NCBI RefSeq assembly: GCF_016785095.1
Contig: NZ_JAEKJB010000008.1
Location: 124,001-188,000 of the forward strand
DNA from: Alloalcanivorax marinus
GTDB taxonomy: Bacteria > Pseudomonadota > Gammaproteobacteria > Pseudomonadales > Alcanivoracaceae
DNA: 64,000 nt
Direction: 5' to 3'
The position numbers and the translations under genes were made by a program. Under the pieces are notes generated by a model that saw only the letters and a program-made list of their open reading frames with translations, did no database searches and was not told the origin of the DNA. Shown here in pieces: positions 30,017-40,148 of the stretch (its first letter is position 1; each line of letters opens with the position of its first letter).

Positions 30017-30036
30017 GCCCGGCATGCACGCCGGGC
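30017..30036 (+). terminator. GC-rich hairpin after apaH
   Basis: GCCCGGC pairs with GCCGGGC around a six-base loop just after the apaH stop. The following bases are C-rich rather than a T tract, so termination may be Rho-dependent or weak. Confidence 0.45.
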
Positions 30037-30459
30037 CTCCTCCTCTCGACGTGTTGTTTACACCGTTTATCGGATAAACAAAAAACAGATTTTTTTTCAA
30101 CGTTCGTTCGTTTTTTGCTTTTGACTTGGCGCTCGTTTTAGCGCCATGCTAGTCGGCAGAGTGATTCGCGACGACACCCGCGTTTCGAATCCGCCCGCAT
30201 TGCTCGACCCCGTTATCACGTCGGCGCCAAGGGCGCCGGCCGGGAGTACCCCGATGAATTATGCGCGGACCCAGGCTTCGGCTTTTCACGCCGCCTCCGG
30301 ACGGCACGGGCCCGCTTTAATTCTTTCCGCCACCTCGTTTCCCGCTCCCCAACCGCTTTCACGCCCACGGAAAAATACCCGCTCCGGGGAAGTTGGAACG
30401 AAACTGGCATGGCATTCGTATCGCTTTCCCGATTTCGTACCGTCAGGAGGGAGTAAGGC
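30037..30459 (+). promoter_or_regulatory. Long leader/control region upstream of prkA
   Basis: No gene is visible in these 423 bases. An AT-rich segment (30049-30125) is out of character for the region. TTGACT at 30121-30126 and CATGCT at 30144-30149 have the spacing of a sigma-70-like promoter, and their spacer contains the inverted repeat GGCGCT-CGTTTT-AGCGCC (30127-30144). If used, the transcript has an untranslated leader of about 300 bases. A hairpin GTTTAT-CGG-ATAAAC lies at 30064-30078. Confidence 0.4.
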
Positions 30460-32382
30460 ATGAGTATTCTCCACCACTATCAGGCCCGGTTCGACGCCAC
30501 CCAGGAAGATGAATTGTCCCTGGAGGATTACCTCGCCCTGTGCAAGAGCGACCCCAGCGTCTACGCCTCGGCCGCCGAGCGCATGTTGATGGCGATCGGT
30601 GAACCGGAGCTGGTGGATACCTCCAAGGACCCGCGCCTCTCCCGGATATTTTCCAACAAAATGATCCGGCGCTATCCGGCCTTCAGCGAGTTCTACGGCC
30701 TGGAGGACGTAATCGAGAACATCGTCAGCTACTACCGCCACGCCGCCCAGGGCCTGGAGGAAAAGAAACAGATTCTCTATCTGCTCGGCCCGGTGGGCGG
30801 CGGCAAATCGTCGCTGGCGGAGAAGCTCAAGGCATTGATGCAAAAGGTGCCGTTCTACGCCATCAAGGATTCACCGGTGAACGAGTCGCCGCTGTGCCTG
30901 TTCGACCCGGAAGAAGACGGCCCCATTCTGGAAGAGGAATATGGCATCCCGCGGCGCTATGTGAACAGCATCATGTCGCCCTGGGCGGTGAAACGTCTCA
31001 AGGAATACGGCGGCGATCTGAGCCGCTTCCGGGTGGTCCGCCGCTACCCGTCGATCCTGGATCAGGTGGCGGTGGCCAAGACCGAACCCGGCGATGAGAA
31101 CAACCAGGACATCTCTTCCCTGGTGGGCAAGGTGGACATCCGAAAACTGGAGGACTTCGCCCAGGAAGATCCGGACGCCTACGCCTTCTCCGGCGGGCTG
31201 TGCCGCGCCAACCAGGGGCTGCTGGAATTCGTGGAAATGTTCAAGGCACCGATCAAGGTGCTGCACCCGCTGCTCACCGCCACCCAGGAGGGGAATTACA
31301 ACGGCACCGAGCACATGGGCGCGATTCCCTTCGAGGGCATGGTGCTGGCGCATTCCAACGAATCGGAATGGCAGACCTTCAAGAACAACAAGAACAACGA
31401 GGCCTTCATCGACCGGGTCTACATCGTCAAGGTGCCCTACTGCCTGCGCGTCACCGAGGAACAGCTCATCTACGACAAGCTGCTGCGCAACTCCAGCCTT
31501 CGCGAAGCCCACTGCGCGCCGGACACCCTGCACATGCTGGCGCAATTCTCGGTGCTCACCCGGCTCAAGGAACCGGAAAACTCCAGCATCTATTCCAAGA
31601 TGCGCGTTTACGATGGCGAGAACCTCAAGGACATCGACCCGCGCGCCAAGTCGATTCAGGAATACCGCGACATGGCCGGCGTCGACGAAGGCATGGACGG
31701 CCTGTCCACCCGCTTCGCCTTCAAGATTCTTTCCAAAGTGTTCAACTTCGACCACTCCGAGGTGGCCGCCAACCCGGTGCACCTGATGCATGTGCTCGAA
31801 CAGCGCATTGAGCAGGAGCAGTTTCCCCAGGAAAAACAGGATCAGTATCGCCGCTTCATCAAGGAGTATCTGGTCCCCCATTACGTGGAATTCATCGGCA
31901 AGGAAATCCAGACCGCCTACCTGGAATCCTACTCCGAATATGGCCAGAACATCTTCGACCGTTACGTCACCTACGCGGATTTCTGGATACAGGACCAGGA
32001 GTTCCGCGATCCGGATACCGGCGAGATCTTCGACCGCCAGTCCCTCAACGAGGAACTGGAGAAAATCGAAAAACCCGCGGGTATCTCCAACCCCAAGGAC
32101 TTCCGCAACGAGGTGGTCAACTTCGTACTGCGCGCCCGCGCCAACAACAACGGCCGCAACCCCAGCTGGATGAGCTACCAGAAGCTGCGCGACGTGATCG
32201 AGAAGAAGATGTTCTCCAACACCGAGGAGTTGCTGCCGGTGATCTCCTTCAACCCCAAGGGCAGCGAGGACGACCGTCGCAAACACGACAACTTCGTCAA
32301 GCGCATGATGGACCGTGGTTACACCGAGAAACAGGTACGCCTGCTTTCCGAATGGTATCTGCGCGTGCGTAAAGCCCAATAG
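30460..32382 (+). CDS. prkA: PrkA-family serine protein kinase
   Basis: 640 aa, the usual size. The AAA domain has a Walker A motif [11 protein letters not shown] (109-118 region), and the C-terminal PrkA kinase-like domain follows. E. coli YeaG is a member and acts in stress and starvation survival; proteolytic rather than kinase activity has been reported for some members. AGGAGG is present upstream. It heads the prkA-yeaH-spoVR set, separated from yeaH by a REP-like hairpin. Confidence 0.95.
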   Translation: MSILHHYQARFDATQEDELSLEDYLALCKSDPSVYASAAERMLMAIGEPELVDTSKDPRLSRIFSNKMIRRYPAFSEFYGLEDVIENIVSYYRHAAQGLEEKKQILYLLGPVGGGKSSLAEKLKALMQKVPFYAIKDSPVNESPLCLFDPEEDGPILEEEYGIPRRYVNSIMSPWAVKRLKEYGGDLSRFRVVRRYPSILDQVAVAKTEPGDENNQDISSLVGKVDIRKLEDFAQEDPDAYAFSGGLCRANQGLLEFVEMFKAPIKVLHPLLTATQEGNYNGTEHMGAIPFEGMVLAHSNESEWQTFKNNKNNEAFIDRVYIVKVPYCLRVTEEQLIYDKLLRNSSLREAHCAPDTLHMLAQFSVLTRLKEPENSSIYSKMRVYDGENLKDIDPRAKSIQEYRDMAGVDEGMDGLSTRFAFKILSKVFNFDHSEVAANPVHLMHVLEQRIEQEQFPQEKQDQYRRFIKEYLVPHYVEFIGKEIQTAYLESYSEYGQNIFDRYVTYADFWIQDQEFRDPDTGEIFDRQSLNEELEKIEKPAGISNPKDFRNEVVNFVLRARANNNGRNPSWMSYQKLRDVIEKKMFSNTEELLPVISFNPKGSEDDRRKHDNFVKRMMDRGYTEKQVRLLSEWYLRVRKAQ

Positions 32383-32390
32383 GTGGCGTG

Positions 32391-32444
32391 ATCGCGGCTG
32401 AGGCCGCTCCTACCCCTCCCGGTAGGAGCGGCCTCGGCCGCGAT
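32391..32444. repeat. REP-like inverted repeat between prkA and yeaH
   Basis: Two 24-base arms, 32391-32414 and 32421-32444, are complementary with one mismatch around the loop CCTCCC. It begins ATCGCGGCTGAGGCCGCTCC. The yeaH ribosome-binding site starts directly after the second arm. It may stabilise prkA mRNA or reduce readthrough. Confidence 0.9.
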
Positions 32445-32459
32445 AAGGAGGTTCCTCCC

Positions 32460-33740
32460 ATGAGCTACATCATCGACCGGCGTTTGAACGGCAAACACAA
32501 GAGCACCGTTAACCGGCAGCGCTTCCTGGACCGCTACCGGCGGCACATCCGCGAGGCGGTGAACGACGCGGTGGGTCGCCGTTCGATCCAGGATATGGAA
32601 CAGGGCGAGCGCATCACCATCCCGCAGAAGGATCTGTCCGAGCCGATCTTCCATCACGGCAGTGGCGGTCGCCGCAATGTGGTGCACCCGGGCAACAAGG
32701 AATTCCAACAGGGTGACCGCGTCAAGAAACCGTCCGGTGGCGAAGGCGGCGCCGGCGGGCAGCAGGCCGGCGACAGCGGCGACGGCGAGGATGAATTCGC
32801 CTTCCAGATCGACCCCCGGGAATTTCTCAACTTCCTGTTCGAGGACCTGGAGCTGCCTAATCTGGTGAAGCGTCACCTGGAAGGCGCGCGCAGTTTCCAC
32901 CTTCGCCACGGCGGCATCGTCAGCCACGGCATCCCCGCCAAGGTCAACATCGTGCGCTCCATGCGCCAGGCCTCCATGCGCCGTCGCGCCCTGTCCGCCG
33001 CCAGCCGCAAGCGGCTGCGCGCGCTCAAGGCGGAACACGAGGAACTGCTGCAGCAGGACCAGTCCCCACAACGCCGGGAACGGCTGGCGGAGCTGGAAGA
33101 GCAGATCGCCAAACTGCAGCGGCGTCTGGAACGCATCCCGTTCCTCGACGAAGTGGATCTGCGTTACAACCACCACGTCAAGGTGCCGCGTCCGGTGAGC
33201 CGGGCGGTGATGTTCTGCATCATGGATGTGTCCGGCTCCATGAACCAGGACATGAAGGATCTCGCCAAACGTTTCTTCCTGCTGCTTTATCTTTTCCTGC
33301 AGCGCAACTATGAACACACCGAGGTGGTCTTCATCCGCCACCACACCAGCGCCAAGGAAGTCACCGAGGAGGAATTCTTCTACTCCCGGGAGACCGGCGG
33401 CACCATTGTCTCCAGCGCGCTCAAGCTGACCCTGGACATCATCAAGGAACGCTATCCGGTGGACGAATGGAATCTCTACGGTGCCCAGGCCTCCGATGGT
33501 GATAACTGGAACGACGATTCACCGGGCTGCGCCAGCCTGCTGGAAAAGGAATTGCTGCCACGCATGCAGCACTTTTCCTACGTGGAGGTCATGCCACGCA
33601 GTCACCAGGCCCTGTGGGATCAATACCAGGGCGTGATGGAACGCAACGGCGATTTCTTCTCCATGGCGCAGATCGACGCGCCGGGCGACATCTATCCCGT
33701 GTTCCGCCAGTTGTTCAGAAAACGGATGGAGGCGGTATGA
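32460..33740 (+). CDS. yeaH: DUF444/YeaH-YhbH family protein (von Willebrand A-like)
   Basis: 426 aa. The C-terminal half contains the metal-site-like [20 protein letters not shown], a von Willebrand factor A/MIDAS pattern. The middle has a coiled-coil-like charged segment (about 178-225). The N-terminal [20 protein letters not shown] is family-typical. Members always seem to accompany PrkA and SpoVR, but the molecular role is not settled. AAGGAGG sits eight bases before the ATG at 32460. The stop overlaps the spoVR start by four bases. Confidence 0.92.
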   Translation: MSYIIDRRLNGKHKSTVNRQRFLDRYRRHIREAVNDAVGRRSIQDMEQGERITIPQKDLSEPIFHHGSGGRRNVVHPGNKEFQQGDRVKKPSGGEGGAGGQQAGDSGDGEDEFAFQIDPREFLNFLFEDLELPNLVKRHLEGARSFHLRHGGIVSHGIPAKVNIVRSMRQASMRRRALSAASRKRLRALKAEHEELLQQDQSPQRRERLAELEEQIAKLQRRLERIPFLDEVDLRYNHHVKVPRPVSRAVMFCIMDVSGSMNQDMKDLAKRFFLLLYLFLQRNYEHTEVVFIRHHTSAKEVTEEEFFYSRETGGTIVSSALKLTLDIIKERYPVDEWNLYGAQASDGDNWNDDSPGCASLLEKELLPRMQHFSYVEVMPRSHQALWDQYQGVMERNGDFFSMAQIDAPGDIYPVFRQLFRKRMEAV

Positions 33741-35248
33741 CCGTGACCGAGAGCAAACTGCTGTCCACCGGGTCCGACTGGGACTTCGAAACCCTGGACC
33801 GCTATGACCGGGCCATCGCCGGGCTGGCCCATGGCAAGTACGGCCTGGACACCTACCCCAATCAGATCGAGGTTATTTCCTCCGAGCAGATGATGGACGC
33901 CTATTCCTCCGTGGGCATGCCGGTGGGCTACAACCACTGGTCATTCGGCAAGCAGTTCGTGGAGGTGGAGGGCCGCTACCGGCGCGGCCAGATGGGCCTC
34001 GCTTATGAGATCGTGATCAATTCCAATCCCTGCATCGCCTACCTGATGGAAGAGAACACCATCACCATGCAGGCGCTGGTGATCGCCCACGCCAGCTACG
34101 GCCATAATTCCTTCTTCAAGGGCAACTATCTGTTCAAGACCTGGACCGATGCCTCGGCGATCATCGACTACCTGGTGTTCGCGCGCCATTACATCGCCGA
34201 ATGCGAGCAGCGCCATGGGGTCGCCGCCGTGGAGGAAATCCTGGATTCCTGCCATGCCCTGATGAACTACGGCGTGGACCGCTACAAACGCCCCACGCCG
34301 ATTTCCGCCATGGAAGAGAAACGCCGCCAGCGCGAGCGCGAGGAAGTGCTGCGCCAGCAGGTTTCCGAGCTGTGGAAGACGTTCCCCGACCTGCGGCCCG
34401 CCACCCAGCGCCGCGAGCCCAATTTCCGCTATCCGGCGGAACCGCAGGAAAACCTGCTCTATTTCCTGGAAAAGAACGCCCCCTTGCTGGAGCCCTGGCA
34501 GCGGGAGTTGATCCGCATCGTGCGCAAGATGGCACAGTACTTTTATCCGCAGCGCCAGACCAAGGTCATGAACGAGGGCTGGGCCACCTTCTGGCACTAC
34601 ACCCTGCTCCACGACCTGTATGACAATGGCCAGGTAAGTGACGGTTTCATGCTGGAATTTCTGCAAAACCACAGCCAGGTCATCTATCAGCCGCCGTTCG
34701 ACTCGCCCTACTATTCCGGCATCAACCCTTATGCGCTGGGCTTCGCCATGTTCACCGACATCCGGCGTATCTGTGAGCGGCCCACCGACGAGGACCGGCT
34801 CTGGTTTCCGGACATCGCCGGCAGCGACTGGCTGGCCACCCTCAAGTTCGCCATGGAGAGCTTCAAGGACGAGAGCTTCATTCAGCAGTTCCTGTCACCC
34901 CGGCTGATCCGCGAGTTCAAGCTGTTCAGCCTGTTCGATGACAACGAACGGGACTACATCGAAATCGACGCCATCCACGACGAGCGCGGCTACAAGATAA
35001 TCCGCAACAAGCTCTCCGAGCAGTACAACCTGAGCATCCAGGAACCCAACATCCAGGTGTACGACGCCGACGTGCGCGGCGACCGCTCCCTGACCCTGCA
35101 GCACATCCGCCAGCATCACCGGCCCCTGGACGAGAAAAGCAGCCGCGAGGTGCTGCGTCACCTTTACCGGCTGTGGGGGTTCGAGGTGCACCTGGAAAGC
35201 GTGGACAACGGTACCGTGGTGGAGCGCCTGTCGATTCCGGACCTGTGA
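33737..35248 (+). CDS. SpoVR family protein
   Basis: 503 aa, similar to E. coli YcgB and Bacillus SpoVR. Features are [46 protein letters not shown] and [19 protein letters not shown]; the repeated His/Glu residues recall a metal-dependent fold, though no activity is established. The ATG at 33737 overlaps the yeaH stop (ATGA), so it is translationally coupled with its functional partner. Confidence 0.94.
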   Translation: MTVTESKLLSTGSDWDFETLDRYDRAIAGLAHGKYGLDTYPNQIEVISSEQMMDAYSSVGMPVGYNHWSFGKQFVEVEGRYRRGQMGLAYEIVINSNPCIAYLMEENTITMQALVIAHASYGHNSFFKGNYLFKTWTDASAIIDYLVFARHYIAECEQRHGVAAVEEILDSCHALMNYGVDRYKRPTPISAMEEKRRQREREEVLRQQVSELWKTFPDLRPATQRREPNFRYPAEPQENLLYFLEKNAPLLEPWQRELIRIVRKMAQYFYPQRQTKVMNEGWATFWHYTLLHDLYDNGQVSDGFMLEFLQNHSQVIYQPPFDSPYYSGINPYALGFAMFTDIRRICERPTDEDRLWFPDIAGSDWLATLKFAMESFKDESFIQQFLSPRLIREFKLFSLFDDNERDYIEIDAIHDERGYKIIRNKLSEQYNLSIQEPNIQVYDADVRGDRSLTLQHIRQHHRPLDEKSSREVLRHLYRLWGFEVHLESVDNGTVVERLSIPDL

Positions 35249-35267
35249 TACGTCCGGTACCTTGATT

Positions 35268-35286
35268 GATAAATATTCTCATTAAT
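35268..35286. promoter_or_regulatory. Fur-box-like sequence upstream of the iron ABC transporter
   Basis: GATAAATATTCTCATTAAT matches the 19-bp Fur consensus at 13 positions, by my hand alignment, in an AT-rich interval between spoVR and the iron-binding protein gene. Iron repression of the operon is inferred. Confidence 0.6.
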
Positions 35287-35330
35287 GCTTCTATCCGGGC
35301 CGTGTTGTTTCCAGCCTGGAGAAGCTTTTT

Positions 35331-36353
35331 ATGCGCCGTTTTGGTCTGCTTGCATCCGCCCTTTCCGCCACCCTGGTCCTGACCGGTTGCGGCTCCCCCA
35401 CCGAGGAAGTGAACGTCTACTCCGCCCGCAAGGAAGCCCTGATCAAACCGCTGCTGGACCGATACAGCGAACAAAGCGGCGTTACCGTCAACCTGATCAC
35501 CGGCAGCGCCGATGCCCTGGTGGAACGGATGAAGGCGGAAGGGGAACACAGCCCCGCCGATCTGCTGATCACCACCGACGCCGGCCGCCTGTACCGGGCC
35601 CAGCGGGAAGGCCTGCTTACCGCCACCCAAAGCGACGAGCTGGACCGCCAGGTGCCGCCGGCCCTGCGCGAGCCGGAAGGCCGCTGGTTTGGCCTGTCCG
35701 TGCGCGCCCGGGTGATCGCCTACGCACCCGACCGGGTGGACCCGGCCAACCTGTCCACCTACGAGGCGCTGGCCGACGAACAATGGGCCAAGCGCATCTG
35801 CATCCGCTCCTCGGACAACATCTACAACCAGTCCCTGGTGGCCAGCCTGATCGCCCATGACGGCGAAGCGGACACCCAGGAGTGGGCCGAGGGGCTGGTG
35901 GCCAACCTGGCCCGCGACCCGGTCGGCGGCGACCGCGACCAGATCAAGGCGGTGGCCGCCGGCGAATGCGATCTGGCGGTGGTGAACACCTACTATCTGG
36001 GCATGATGCAGGCCGCCGAGGACGCCGAAACCCGTGACATCGGCAACCGCATGGCGGTGTTCTGGCCCAATCAGGATGGCCGAGGCACCCACGTCAACAT
36101 CTCCGGCGCCGGCGTCGCCAGCCACGCCCCGAACCCGGACCACGCGGTGGAACTGCTGGAGTTCCTGGTCAGCGACGAATCCCAGCAATGGTACGCGGAA
36201 ACCAACCACGAATACCCGGTGCGCCCGGGTGTACCGGTAAGCGAGCGCCTGCAATCCTGGGGTGAATTCAAGCAGGACGACCTGCCCCTGGTGAAACTCG
36301 GCGAACTGAACGCCGAGGCGGTGAAGGTGATGGACCGGGCGGGCTGGAAATAA
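35331..36353 (+). CDS. Fe(3+) ABC transporter substrate-binding lipoprotein (FbpA/FutA type)
   Basis: 340 aa. It begins with a lipobox (LVLTGC, lipid Cys20), unusual since many FbpA proteins are soluble. Family features are VNVYSARKEALIKPLLDRY at the N-terminus, VVNTYYLGMM with the two iron-binding tyrosines, and FLVSDESQQWYAETNHEYPV near the end. It binds ferric iron in the periplasm for the permease and ATPase encoded next. A Fur-like box lies just upstream. Confidence 0.92.
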   Translation: MRRFGLLASALSATLVLTGCGSPTEEVNVYSARKEALIKPLLDRYSEQSGVTVNLITGSADALVERMKAEGEHSPADLLITTDAGRLYRAQREGLLTATQSDELDRQVPPALREPEGRWFGLSVRARVIAYAPDRVDPANLSTYEALADEQWAKRICIRSSDNIYNQSLVASLIAHDGEADTQEWAEGLVANLARDPVGGDRDQIKAVAAGECDLAVVNTYYLGMMQAAEDAETRDIGNRMAVFWPNQDGRGTHVNISGAGVASHAPNPDHAVELLEFLVSDESQQWYAETNHEYPVRPGVPVSERLQSWGEFKQDDLPLVKLGELNAEAVKVMDRAGWK

Positions 36354-36357
36354 CCCC

Positions 36358-38031
36358 TTGCCTCCCGGTTCCTCCAGGCGTGCCCGGGCGCGCTCCTGGC
36401 TGCTGCTGAGCCTGGCCCTGGCGCTGGCCGCCCCGGTACTGGTGGTGGCCGGCAGCTGGCTGGCCGGCGCTTCCCCCAACTGGGCCCATTTGCGCGCCAC
36501 CGTTCTGCCGGACTACGCCCGGCTGTCACTGCTGCTGGCCGCCGGCACCGGCCTGGGCACCCTGGTGATCGGCGTGGGCGCCGCCTGGGCGGTGGCGCGC
36601 CTGCGCTTTCCCGGCCACGGGGTGCTGGAGTGGGCCCTGCTGCTGCCCCTGGCCTGCCCCGCCTATCTGATCGCCTACACCTGGACCGGCCTGCTGGCCA
36701 GCGAGGGCGCCCTGCAACGGGCCCTGTCCTTGCCGCTGCCGGACATTCGCGGCCCGACCGGGGCGGTGGCCATGTTCACCCTGGTGCTCTACCCCTATGT
36801 GTACCTGATGGCGCGCGCCGCCTTCGTCGGCCAGGCCGCCCTGGCCCAGGAAGTGGCACGCACCCTGGGCGCCGGTCCCTGTCGCCGTTTCTTCCGGGTC
36901 GCCCTGCCGCTGGCGCGGCCCGCCATCGTCGCTGGTCTGGCCCTGGTGCTGATGGAAACCCTGGCCGACTACGGCACCGTGGCCTACTTCGGCGTGCCCA
37001 CCCTGAGCACCGGCATCTACCGCACCTGGTTCGGCCTGGGTGACCGCCTGGCGGCGGCGCAGCTGGCCGGTGTCCTGCTGCTGGCCATGGTCGCCCTGCT
37101 GTGGGTGGAGCGGCGTGCCCGCCAGCAGCGCCGCATCGCTGGCGCCGAAAGTCCGCCGGCGCCACCCCGAGTGCTGTCCCGGGGCCGGGGGCTGCTCCTG
37201 GCGACTCTGCTGTGGCTGCCGGTGGTGTTCGGCTTCCTGCTACCGGTGATCCAACTGGCGGCCTGGAGCCTGCCGCGCTGGCGCGGCCTGCTGGCACCGG
37301 AGTTCCTGCGTCTGCTCGGCACCAGCCTGCTGATCGCCGCCTGCACGGCGGCGGCGGCCACCGCTCTGGGCCTGCTGCTGGTCTGGGCGCGAAGACTGCA
37401 CGCCGACCGCCCACGGCGGCTGGCGGCACGGCTGGCCGGCTTCGGCTACGCGGTGCCGGGCACGGTATTGGCGGTGGGCGTGGTGATCGTGCTGGCCGGT
37501 CTGGACCGGGGCCTTAACGGCGCGCTCGCCGCCGTGGGCCTGCCACGGCCGGGCCTGCTGTTCTCCGGCACCCTGTTCGCGGTGATCTTCGCCTGCACGG
37601 TGCGCTTCCTGACCATCCCGGTGCAGGGCCTGGACGCCGGCCTGCAGGCGCTGTCGCCCAACCTGGACAGCGCCGCCCGCTCCCTGGGCCGGCGGCCACC
37701 GGGCCTGCTGCGCCATGTGCATCTGCCGCTGCTGCGCGTGCCCCTGGCCACCAGCGCCCTGCTGGTGTTCGTCGATACCCTCAAGGAACTGCCGGCGGCG
37801 CTGGTACTCAGACCCTTCAATACCAATACCCTGGCGGTGCGCGCCTTCGAGCTGGCCTCCGACGAGCGGCTCGCGGACGCCGCCCTGCCGGCGCTGGCGA
37901 TCCTGCTCGCCGGGGTGGCGCCGGTGCTGCTGCTGACCCGTTCCATGCGTCCCGCCGGCCACGGCGCGCCGGGCGGCGCCCGCCTGTCCATGGAGAGCCA
38001 TGCGGAAGAAAGCCATGCTGACCCTCGATGA
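36358..38031 (+). CDS. Iron(III) ABC transporter permease (FbpB type, TTG start)
   Basis: 557 aa with about 12 membrane helices in two homologous halves, the FbpB fused-permease form. Each half carries an EAA-like loop (ARTLGAGPCRRFFRVALPLARP and ARSLGRRPPGLLRHVHLPLLRVP). No ATG or GTG lies near the N-terminus; the frame opens at TTG four bases after the preceding stop, with a weak GGA upstream. It overlaps the ATPase gene by 32 bases. Confidence 0.9.
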   Translation: MPPGSSRRARARSWLLLSLALALAAPVLVVAGSWLAGASPNWAHLRATVLPDYARLSLLLAAGTGLGTLVIGVGAAWAVARLRFPGHGVLEWALLLPLACPAYLIAYTWTGLLASEGALQRALSLPLPDIRGPTGAVAMFTLVLYPYVYLMARAAFVGQAALAQEVARTLGAGPCRRFFRVALPLARPAIVAGLALVLMETLADYGTVAYFGVPTLSTGIYRTWFGLGDRLAAAQLAGVLLLAMVALLWVERRARQQRRIAGAESPPAPPRVLSRGRGLLLATLLWLPVVFGFLLPVIQLAAWSLPRWRGLLAPEFLRLLGTSLLIAACTAAAATALGLLLVWARRLHADRPRRLAARLAGFGYAVPGTVLAVGVVIVLAGLDRGLNGALAAVGLPRPGLLFSGTLFAVIFACTVRFLTIPVQGLDAGLQALSPNLDSAARSLGRRPPGLLRHVHLPLLRVPLATSALLVFVDTLKELPAALVLRPFNTNTLAVRAFELASDERLADAALPALAILLAGVAPVLLLTRSMRPAGHGAPGGARLSMESHAEESHADPR

Positions 38032-39058
38032 TCTGTCCCTGAGCTTCCACCACCAGCCGGTGCTGGAGGCGGTGAGCCTGACCCTGGAGGAAGGCCATAT
38101 CGGCTGCCTGATCGGCCCCTCCGGGTGCGGCAAGACATCGCTGCTCAGGCTGATCGCCGGCTTTCTGTCACCGTCCCGCGGGCGCGTTGCCCTGCACGGC
38201 GACACGGTGGCCGGCGACGGCCACTGGGTGGCGCCGGAGGCGCGCCGGGTGGGCATGGTGTTCCAGGACATTGCCCTGTTCCCGCACCTGGATGTGGCCG
38301 CCAACATCGCCTTCGGGCTGCATCAGTGGCCGGCGGCGCAACGGCAGCGGCGGGTGCGGGAACTGCTCGCCCTGGTGGGCCTGCCCGGCCTGGGACGGCG
38401 CTACCCGCACCAGCTCTCCGGCGGCCAGCAACAACGCATCGCCCTGGCCCGGGCGCTGGCGCCCCGGCCCCGACTGCTGCTGCTCGATGAGCCTTTTTCC
38501 GCTCTGGACGCGGAGCTGCGTGAACAGATCAGCCGGGATGTGCGGCACATCCTGCGGCGCGAAGGCATTACCGCGCTGTTCGTCACCCATGACCAGAACG
38601 AAGCCTTCGCCCTGGCGGATCTGGTGGGGGTAATGCACGACGGCCACCTTCTGCAGTGGGACACGCCGTACCGGGTCTATCACCGGCCGGAACACCGCTT
38701 CGTGGCGGATTTCATCGGCGGCGGCGTGCTGATTCCCGGCCGCGTCAGCGGACCTCGACGGGTGGAGACGGCCCTGGGTGATCTCGGCGGGGAGCTACCG
38801 GACGGCACGTCCCCGGGCGACGCGGTGGAGGTGCTGCTGCGCCCGGACGATCTGGTGATCGACGATGCCGGGCCGCGCCGGGCGCGGGTGGTGGAGCGGG
38901 TATTCCGGGGCGCTCGCATGCTCTACACCCTGGAGCTGGACAACGGCCAGCGGCTACCCTGCCTGGCCCCCAGCCACCATGCCCATGAGGAAGGCACCGG
39001 GGTGACGGTGCGCCTGGATCTGGAGCACCTGGTGGTATTCACGGCGGATCGCGGCTGA
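38000..39058 (+). CDS. Iron(III) ABC transporter ATP-binding protein (FbpC type)
   Basis: 352 aa. It has Walker A GPSGCGKTS (39-47), signature LSGGQQQR (139-146), Walker B LLLLDEP (159-165) and a His loop in FVTHDQNEA. A C-terminal TOBE-like domain (about 240-350) fits the CUT/FbpC type. The first ATG is at 38000, but 38015 is also possible and has GGAAG at better spacing. The final codons and the stop lie within a REP-like arm. Confidence 0.9.
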   Translation: MRKKAMLTLDDLSLSFHHQPVLEAVSLTLEEGHIGCLIGPSGCGKTSLLRLIAGFLSPSRGRVALHGDTVAGDGHWVAPEARRVGMVFQDIALFPHLDVAANIAFGLHQWPAAQRQRRVRELLALVGLPGLGRRYPHQLSGGQQQRIALARALAPRPRLLLLDEPFSALDAELREQISRDVRHILRREGITALFVTHDQNEAFALADLVGVMHDGHLLQWDTPYRVYHRPEHRFVADFIGGGVLIPGRVSGPRRVETALGDLGGELPDGTSPGDAVEVLLRPDDLVIDDAGPRRARVVERVFRGARMLYTLELDNGQRLPCLAPSHHAHEEGTGVTVRLDLEHLVVFTADRG

Positions 39059-39102
39059 AGCCGCTCCTGCACAGGATTCGCAGGAACGGCCTTAGCCGCG
39101 AA
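39048..39102. repeat. REP-like inverted repeat overlapping the end of the iron ATPase gene
   Basis: Arms at 39048-39070 and 39080-39102 form an imperfect hairpin starting ATCGCGGCTGAAGCCGCTCC. The TGA stop of the upstream ATPase gene (39056-39058) is part of the first arm. It fills most of the gap to the convergent oxidoreductase gene and may end both transcripts. Confidence 0.9.
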
Positions 39103-39107
39103 CGGGT

Positions 39108-40085
39108 TCAATCGAGCAGGTTCACCAGCCGCTGGCGAATGGTGCTGGTACATTCGTCGATGATCGACGCCACCAGTTCCTCGCAGGATGGAATCGCGTC
39201 GATCAGCCCCTGCACCATGCCGCTGGTCCAGATGCCGTAATCCACGTCGCCCTCGGTGAGCGCCACCTTGCCCTTGGCGCCGGCCACCATGTCGCTGATC
39301 AGCTCGAACTTCATGTCCTTGCCGGCCTCGCGCTCGATCTCGTTGACCCGCTCGGCGACCTTGTTCTTGTACACCCGGGCGGTGTTGCGCAGGGGGCGGT
39401 AGACCAGCGTGGTATCCCGCTCGGAGCCCTCGACGATGGCGCGCTTGATGTTGTCGTGGATGGGCGCTTCCTTGGTGGCCATGAAGCGGGTGCCCATGTT
39501 GATGCCATCGGCGCCCAGGGCCAGACAGGCGGCCATCTGCGCGCCGGTACCGATGCCACCGGAGGCCACCATGGGGATGTCCAGCACCTTGGCGGCGGCG
39601 GGCAGCAGCACCAGGTTGGTGACGTCGTCCTCGCCGGGGTGGCCGGCGCACTCGAAGCCATCCACGGATACCGCCGCGCAGCCCAGGCTCTGGGCCTTCA
39701 GCGAGTGGCGCACGGAGGTGCATTTATGGATCACCTTGACGCCGTGCTCGTTGAACAGCGCCATGAACGGCTCCGGGCTGCGCCCGGCGGTTTCCACGAT
39801 CTTGACGCCGGACTCGACGATGGCCCGGGCGTATTCCTCGTAGGGCACCGGTTTGATGGTCGGCAGCAGGGTCAGGTTGACGCCGAACGGCTGGTCGGTC
39901 ATCTCCTGGCAACGGGCGATCTCACGAGCCAGATCCTCCGGCGTCGGCTGGGTCAGCCCGGTGATGATACCCAGGGCACCGGCGTTGGACACCGCGGAGG
40001 CCAGCTCCGCGTAGCCCACGTTCTGCATGCCGCCCTGGATAATCGGATAACGGGTACCCAGCAATTCGGTAAGACGTGTTTTCAT
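39108..40085 (-). CDS. NMO/2-nitropropane dioxygenase family flavoprotein, probably NADH:quinone reductase (PA1024-like)
   Basis: 325 aa FMN TIM barrel. Landmarks are YPIIQGGMQNVGYAELASAV, PFGVNLTLLPTIKPVPY, KVIHKCTSVRHSLKAQ, DGFECAGHPGEDD and ADGINMGTRFMATKE. These segments, from memory, closely follow P. aeruginosa PA1024, which was annotated as nitronate monooxygenase but shown to be an NADH:quinone reductase lacking that activity. The annotated function of homologues should therefore be read with care. It is convergent with the iron ATPase gene across the REP element. Confidence 0.88.
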   Translation of the reverse strand: MKTRLTELLGTRYPIIQGGMQNVGYAELASAVSNAGALGIITGLTQPTPEDLAREIARCQEMTDQPFGVNLTLLPTIKPVPYEEYARAIVESGVKIVETAGRSPEPFMALFNEHGVKVIHKCTSVRHSLKAQSLGCAAVSVDGFECAGHPGEDDVTNLVLLPAAAKVLDIPMVASGGIGTGAQMAACLALGADGINMGTRFMATKEAPIHDNIKRAIVEGSERDTTLVYRPLRNTARVYKNKVAERVNEIEREAGKDMKFELISDMVAGAKGKVALTEGDVDYGIWTSGMVQGLIDAIPSCEELVASIIDECTSTIRQRLVNLLD

Positions 40086-40148
40086 GGCGATCTCTCTCCC
40101 AAGGTGATTGGCCGACCCTACCCAGGCGCCCGGGCAAGGACAATGATC

